Below, one piece after another: positions 57,688 through 64,000 of a stretch of 64,000 nt of DNA. Below the pieces are notes generated by a model. That model saw nothing but the letters and a program-made list of their open reading frames with translations. It was not told the DNA's origin and made no database searches. Location: positions 3,224,001 to 3,288,000 of the forward strand of contig CM046863.1 of the NCBI GenBank assembly GCA_025617745.1, in the 5' to 3' direction. Within the stretch, counting starts at the first letter, position 1. Each line of letters opens with the position of its first letter. Origin of the DNA: Heliocidaris erythrogramma. Lineage: Eukaryota; Echinodermata; Echinoidea; Camarodonta; Echinometridae. The translations under genes and the position numbers were made by a program.

Positions 57688-58353
57688 TCTGCTCGCTAGT
57701 CATAAGGACCGCTATTCATAAAAAAAAATTATTCATAAGGACCGCTATTCATAATAAGACATAAGGGTTGCTATTCATAAGGGTAATTATTCATAAGGAT
57801 CGCCATTCATAATAAGACATAGGGATCGCTATTCATAATACGGAAAGAGGGTCGCTATTCATAATATCAAAGCAGGGTCGTTAATCATAAGGGTCCCTAT
57901 TCATAATACGAAAACAGGGTCGCTATTCATAAAGGTCGATATTCATAAAGGTCGCTATTCATAAAGGTCAATATTCATAAGGGTCGCTATTCATAATCAA
58001 AGAAGAGGGTCGCTATTCAAAATCGAAGAAGAGGGTCGCTATTCATAATCGGAGAAGAGGGTCGCTATTCATAATCACAGAAGAGGGTCGCTATTCATAA
58101 TCACAGAAGAGGGTCGCTATTCATAATCACAGAAGAGGGTCTCTATTCATAATCAGTGAAGAGGGTCGCTATTCATAATCAGAGAAGAGGGTCGCTATTC
58201 ATAATCAGAGAAGAGGGTCGCTATTCATAATCAGAGAAGAGGGTCGCTATTCATAATCGGAGAAGAGGGTCGCTATTCATAATCACAGAAGAGGGTCGCT
58301 ATTCATAATCACATAAGAGGGTCGCTATTCATAATCAAAGAAGAGAGTCGTCA
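57688..58353 (+). repeat. Left minisatellite arm (copy 2)
   Basis: Counterpart of 6600-7265 with the same order of unit variants. Confidence 0.95.
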
Positions 58354-58635
58354 TTTAAATCAAGTAAGAAAGGGATATGGATGAAGGACAACCCAATTAA
58401 GGCCCAACGGTACTGTATTTAAGAAAGCTCTATAGAATGCATTTCTGGTTTTTTGTCAAATACATCTATATCCCTATTTTCTAAAATAGTGAAGTATATT
58501 TATCAATGCTCCACACCCTATTGCTTTATCTTTCTTCATTTGTTTTCCCTAACTGTTCTTATGTTATTAAATATCATAATTGATAGGACTGAAGTAAATT
58601 GAATATATCATAAAGAAATGTGAGAAAATTACAAT

Positions 58636-58705
58636 GCCCCGAACCCAGGACCCTGGATTACATGACCAGTGCTCTACCAACTGAGCTATCCGGGCTCCCG
58701 GCGAA
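58636..58705 (-). pseudogene. tRNA-Thr(TGT)-like pseudogene, T arm damaged (copy 2)
   Basis: Counterpart of 7548-7617. Confidence 0.75.
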
Positions 58706-58947
58706 GCAAAGTAACAATCTCATATATAGCCCCTCTCTTTCCATCGAGCGTAGGGGGTACATCCATACCAGTTCCATGCATACGCTATATAATGGCCTAC
58801 CAATGAGACAGGTCTTCCCTCTAAAGTCGGGCAAATCCATGCCAACGAATTTCTATAGAGGAAAATTTGAATTTGTAATTAAATATCATAATTGATAGGA
58901 TTGAAGTAAATTGAATATATCATAAAGAAATGTGAGAAAATTACAAT

Positions 58948-59002
58948 GCCCCGACCGGGATTCGAACCCGGGACCCTGGATTACATGACCAGTGCTCTAC
59001 CA
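58948..59002 (-). pseudogene. tRNA-Thr(TGT)-like pseudogene, 5' part lost (copy 2)
   Basis: Counterpart of 7860-7914. Confidence 0.75.
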
Positions 59003-59796
59003 TCGAAGCAAAGTAACAATCTCACATATAGCTCCTCTCTTTCCATCGGGCGTAGGGGGTACATCCATACCAATTCCATGCGTTTTCAGTATGTTTTCAG
59101 TATTTTTCTCTTATTTCTTCCTTTTGCATTTTGTATTTATATTTCTCTTCCAGTTTTCTAGAAGGGTGCGGTTTTTCGAAAAAGAAACCTGCCATAAACT
59201 GTGAAGTCATTTAAACCTAACTGAGATCTAGGATGCGTCCATAGGCGTCAGAAGTTGGGGGTGGGGCGATCACCCCCAACAAAAAGGTGGGGGCAAAACG
59301 CATTTTCGACCCCCCCCCCCCCTTTTTAGGAAGGCCACCGAAAGGTGATATTTCTTTCAAATCTATGCAGAACATTTGAAAATGCGATTTTATGTGCTTT
59401 AACATAATTATAATGGGGCAAAATATTGAAAAAAGAAACAAAAACAGGGGCGTAACCAGTACTAAGTATGCGGCACGTGCCCCGCAAATCAGATGAGGAA
59501 AATAATGAAAGAGGAGAAAATAGACAAAGATGGGGCAGAGGAAAAGGAAGAGAAAATAAGGCAATAATTAGACCCTTTTTTTGTTTTGCTTTCTTTTTGT
59601 TTTGTTCAAACGGACCCTGCTCGCCAGCCCCCCCCCCCCCCCCCCCCCATAACAAGGGCCTGTGCATCTTGGATTTTCTATGTTTGTTTTGAACTTTATT
59701 CAATTCTATCAAATTTATTCACATTTCTTCATACTGTAAAGCATATTGGTTGTTGTATTTAAACAAACCATAGGACCATCTGCTTTAAGTCCATAA

Positions 59797-60005
59797 ACTT
59801 TTATCTTGTATATAAATGACTTTTATAGATCATCAAATTTATTGACTTTTATTATGTATGCAGATGACACTAATCTATTTTTTCGCATAAAAGCCTAGAA
59901 ACTATATGTAATGTGATTAATTCTGAAGTGGATTCAGTTCCAAAATGGATTAAGGCTAACAAGTTATCACTGAATCTAGAAAAAAAATTACATGTTATTT
60001 GGTAA
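59797..60005 (+). pseudogene. LINE reverse transcriptase palm fragment (copy 2)
   Basis: Counterpart of 8712-8920, with YADD and the same frameshift. Confidence 0.8.
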
Positions 60006-60278
60006 TACATTTTTTACGTGGCAGCCCAAGGGAGGGGGGGGGGGGGGGTCTCTGTTTTCATTCTCATTTTCATAAAATTAATCTAATGTAGTATTCACTA
60101 TTGTTACCTTTTTTATTACGTAATGCACTTTATTTTGCTTGTAATGATCAAAAACGTTTCTGCACTAAGATGTGTTGTCAGTTATATTGTATATTATTGA
60201 TTGCATAATACATATTGTAATATAAATGTACTTTGAAAAATGAAAATGTAATGAAATAAAATCTCAAATCTGAAAAAA

Positions 60279-60405
60279 TCTGAAATCCTCTCCGAGGGAC
60301 TTGGGGTTAATGCCTTACCAAAGGACACGAGTGCATCCTGGTTTCAAACCCGCATCCTTCAGTTACGAGGCCACTGTTCGACCACTGAGCTATCTCGCCT
60401 TTCTC
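60279..60405 (-). repeat. tRNA-derived SINE, partial (copy 2)
   Basis: Counterpart of 9195-9321. Confidence 0.75.
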
Positions 60406-60634
60406 TGAGGATTATAGACATGATAGTGGCAACACCTACTATACAGCACCCCCCCCCCCCGCCACCCGCACACAGGCTATGCCATTTATGAATTACTTTG
60501 ACGAAAATTGTCAGTACTATGTGCTTGTACCGGGGCAAGATGGGTCGAATGGCGAAACGTGGTCGGACTGACGGGGGGGGGGGGGGGGGGGGGGGGAACA
60601 AGTGTAGCCAGGATTTTTCAATATGGGGCGTTTG

Positions 60635-60822
60635 CACTCTAAAAACTCAAATGTTAAATCCACATTTAAAAGGGAGGAGTGACAACATTTTAAAAATGGT
60701 AAATTAACACTTTTAACATGCTGGATCTAAAGGTTGGATGCAGCATGTTAAAAGTGTTCATTTACCATTTTTAAAATCTCCAACCTTTTAAATGTGGATT
60801 TAACATTTGAGTTTTTAGAGTG
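60635..60822. mobile_element. Palindromic MITE (copy 2)
   Basis: Counterpart of 9536-9734. Small deletions near the left arm and in the loop (GGATCTAAAGGTTGG) make it 11 bases shorter. Confidence 0.85.
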
Positions 60823-61721
60823 TGTGAGCGCGCGAAGCGTGCTAATTTGGTGATGAGCACTCTCTCATTGCGTGCTCCCCAGGGGGGTGAGTGCAGGGAT
60901 GGGGAGTTTTCCCCATAGAGTTGTTAGAGGTATGTAACTCTATTGTTTTCCCCCTCCTGCGCGAAGTACGAAATCTCTGACGTTTTATAGCAAATCTGAG
61001 ATAAAGATAATGGCTCGTCGCAATACTGCACTGTATATGTAACAGGGGTGGGGCATGGAGGGGGGGGGGGGGGGTCCCCTTCCCGCGCAAAGCTCTGACA
61101 TTTTGTAGCAAATTTGAGAGAAAGATAAAGAAAGATAAAGGCTCGTAGCAAACAATTCTTTTTAGGCGGAAAGTTATAGGCATAGTTTGACGCCCAGACT
61201 GCTTTACAAATTGTCCCCTTCCCACGCGAAACGCGAAACCTGTGACGTTTTATAGCAAATTTAAAAATAAGATAGCGGCTCGTACATGTAGCACCTTCTT
61301 TTAGGCGGAAAGTTAGCTCGACACCCGGACTGCTTTAAATTATTGGACGCAATGCTGCACCGTATGTATCAGGGGTGGATGCATGGATGGGGAGTTACTT
61401 CCCCCTTCCCACGGGAAGCGCGAAAACTTTTATCAAATTTCGTAGCGCCTCTTTAGGCTTTTATCTTTCTCTTCCTCCGCTTCCTCCGCTTTTTCGCTCT
61501 CGCGTTTTTTAAGGGGCTGAATAGGGGGGCATGCCCCCCCTTGCCTGCCTGGCTAGGCCAGGGGTGTATTTGTTTCATCGCCCCTCCCCGTATTGCTTCG
61601 ACACAGCCGTGGGGTGTCTCCCATCCAATATTATTATTTTTATTATAATCTTTCATATTTGAGTGTTCAACAATGAAAAATCATATTACAATATTTTACA
61701 AATAATCCTAACCTCTTCTTC
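60823..61721. repeat. Degenerate tandem repeat and core (copy 2)
   Basis: Counterpart of 9735-10633. It differs mainly in homopolymer length. Confidence 0.65.
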
Positions 61722-62580
61722 CATTATGAATAGCGACCCTCTTCTCCGATTATGAATAGCGACCCTCTTCTTTGATTATGAATAGCGACCCTCTTTTGTG
61801 ATTATGAATAGCGACACTGTTCTTTGATTATGATGAGCGACCCTCATCTCCGATTATGAATAGCGACCCTCTTCTGTGATTATGAATAGCGACCCTCTAC
61901 TCCGATTATGAATAGCGACCCTCTTCTCTGATTATGAATAGCGACCCTCTTCTTTGATTATGAATAGCGACCCTCTTCTGTGATTATGAATAGCGACCCT
62001 CTTCTTCGATTATGAATAGCGACCCTCTTCTCCGATTATGAATAGCGACCCTCTTCTCCGATTATGAATAGCGACCCTCTTGTTTGATTATGAATAGCGA
62101 CCCTCTTCTTCGATTATGAATAGCGACCCTCTTCTGTGATTATGAATAGCGACCCTCTTCTCCGATTATGAATAGCGACCCTTATGAATATTGACCTTTA
62201 TGAATAACGACCCTCTTCTCTGATTATGAATAGCGACCCTCTTCTTCGATTATGAGTAGCGACCCTTATGATTAACGACCCCGATTTGGGATTATGAATA
62301 GCGACCCTGTATCTGTATTATGTATAGCGACCCTTATGACTTATTATGAATAGCGGCCCTTATGAGTAATGACCCTTTTCTTCGATTATGAATAGCGACC
62401 CTCTTCTCATATTATGAATAGCAATACTTATGAATAATGCTCCTTATGAGTTTATGAATAGTGACCCCCTTTTCGCTTTATGAATAGCGACCCTACAGGT
62501 ATAGGAAATTACACGTTATGACTAGCGGTCCTTATGAGCCACTGATCCTTATGACTAGCGGTCCTTATGACTAGCGAGGT
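61722..62580 (-). repeat. Right minisatellite arm (copy 2)
   Basis: Counterpart of 10634-11490. Several units differ by single bases, and one unit missing TCT in copy 1 (near 10914) is complete here. Confidence 0.95.
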
Positions 62581-63210
62581 TACCCTAAAAAACAACATAA
62601 ATAAAAGCTCTTCTAAGCATTTGGAATATCCGAGGATTCGCCAGAAATATAGCGATGTTTTGATGTCGTCACACTAGGGATCGATCCTGCTTAAGCAGAC
62701 GACGTCCTATAATGAATGAACGTAATTGAAATGCAATTATTTATCAAATTATAAAGAGTTTGTATATTTAAACATGACCTTTTTCACACCATTCTAAAAG
62801 GGAAAGTGAAACAGATTCTGATAACTAAAACCGTTTGATTGTAAATACACAGGAGAAGGGTCAATGATCAATGCAATAAACCCCATTTTCAAATTGAAAA
62901 GCCCTCCGAATAATAGCACGGATGGTATTCGTTCCCTCTTGAAACGCCGAACATGCCCCGGTGCAAGCAGCTGAAAATACAATGGCGTCTTATTTTGTTT
63001 ACAAGTGACTGATTCCTTTATTTTTTTTAACGCTGCATTTTTCATCAAAATAATACCATACACGAAGTTAAGAGTGAGGCAACAGACTAACATTAAGACT
63101 GACGCTAGGAGATGACAAAACAGGCACTGAAAAATGTGTAAGATGTTATGGGACATCGTCTGCTTAGACAGGACTGGTCCCTGCTGTGTCGTCACACATC
63201 TCATCAGCGT

Positions 63211-64000
63211 CTCCCTCCCTTTTCTCAAATCATTTAATTTGTCAGTAAAAGTATGCTGGTTTCTTGCTCAGTTGTAAGATTAAGCAGAACTTTCTTTTTT
63301 AACAATTCCTCTTGTGCTTTTACTTTTGTTACAACAAGGCATTTTGGGACCAACTTTGACATGAAAAGAAACAATAAATAAGATAGATGAAACAAGTAAT
63401 TAAATAAATTTAAATTTATGATAAAATGAATCCTTTCAAACATGGTTATAATTGCACAATAATTATGGAACAAGTAGTTAACGCACAGAATACGGGAACC
63501 GGGTCGCTCCTGTATTAAGCCTATGAGAGTTAAAGAATTCAGTAGTCAAGGGGTTAAAAGTGTCGAATCCTATACCAAGTTTGGATAAAATTGTACATTG
63601 TCATTCTGAAAGAAAAAGTTATCACCCTTGTTTCAAGAGCTTGATTAACGAAGAAGGTGTATTGCAAAATGACAGCGATATCGTAAGCAATTGTATGTAT
63701 ATGAAGATGTCAAACTTCCGCTTCTCGAAGTTAGTACACTGTGTTCTCAACATGTTCAACTTGTCATAATATTGTTTTGTTTTGCTTTGTATTGTTTTTA
63801 TTTTGAGCCATTTTCATGATTACAGATGTTTAAAGTTATGGTTTCATTTAAAATGATTTTAAATTCACAATTAAAATCTTATTATTTTTTAAATCTTCAT
63901 TTTTCATTGCAATACTATGACGCAATGAATGCTATTTTTAATGAAAAGATAATATTGTTTATGCTTGTATGTGATCCTAGATTATCCTGGTATTGCTATG
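63211..64000. other. Copy-2 sequence matching 14291-15080
   Basis: AT-rich, no gene recognised. The match continues to the last base of the window. Confidence 0.6.

Larger units (their letters stand above)
57676..62593. mobile_element. 4.9-kb inverted-array element, copy 2
   Basis: The element is 57684-62585 with TAAAAAAC duplicated at 57676-57683 and 62586-62593. The right end has one C fewer (GGTTACCC). The G run near 60575 is longer and the MITE shorter than in copy 1. Array units differ from copy 1 at a few positions. Confidence 0.9.
57065..63210. mobile_element. TTAA-flanked element, copy 2, right end deleted
   Basis: TTAA at 57065-57068 and AGGGCAATCC begin the element. Its right terminus is missing because of the junction at 63210. 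Confidence 0.7.
51077..64000 (+). repeat. Long direct duplication, copy 2
   Basis: Matches 1-12120 and then 14291-15080. The junction at 63210/63211 skips the Harbinger-bearing block. It continues past the window end. Confidence 0.97.

Overview
This window looks like repeat-dense, AT-rich intergenic DNA from an animal, most likely a marine invertebrate such as a sea urchin or other echinoderm. That guess rests on the mix of Tc1/IS630, PIF/Harbinger with a MADF/BESS partner, TTAA-type and hAT-type DNA transposons, LINE RT remnants, tRNA-derived SINEs, Helitron2-like arrays and long poly-G/C runs. I could not search databases, so the species is not established. I found no convincing intact host protein-coding gene. 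Every recognisable coding stretch is a damaged transposase or reverse transcriptase. There is one 500-base assembly gap (36660-37159).

Layout. (1) Bases 1-15080 and 51077-64000 are two near-identical direct copies of one segment, about 51 kb apart, and both run off the window. Copy 2 lacks the 2170 bases at 12121-14290 of copy 1. Each copy holds, in order, a Tc1-like element with a half transposase, a tRNA-like pseudogene, a spliced-exon-like block, and a TTAA-flanked element. A 4.9-kb element is nested in the last of these; it has 8-bp target duplications and arms made of 26-bp minisatellite units. An older copy of the TTAA element at 39848-40750 shows the unoccupied insertion site. (2) The block present only in copy 1 carries a PIF/Harbinger transposase (one frameshift) and part of its MADF/BESS-type partner. 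(3) 15497-17950 is a complete IS630/Tc1-like transposon with one in-frame stop. (4) 18212-20590 has a MITE end, a 5'-truncated LINE and a satellite with an ABAB dimer structure. (5) 22310-22812 is the first exon and end of another Harbinger element. (6) 22920-26290 is a second large element with colinear inverted arms built of short repeats, containing a nested hAT-type MITE. (7) 27021-36659 is a head-to-tail array of Helitron2/Helentron-like units with 16 hairpin 5' modules, three recognisable 3' ends and tRNA-like insertions. (8) 37160-38395 is a nest: minisatellite, fold-back, and a MITE carrying two tRNA-like modules. (9) 38396-50997 is mainly unassigned sequence with MITEs, a SINE whose 5' end resembles 7SL RNA, and low-copy repeats.

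The most unusual theme is that several unrelated elements carry short tandem repeats in inverted orientation at both ends. Among these are the 4.9-kb element, the 22920-26290 element and the IS630-like element. The window therefore shows transposons acting as sources and carriers of minisatellites. The Helentron-like array adds a set of hairpins whose loops vary freely, while a paired change in one stem keeps base pairing.
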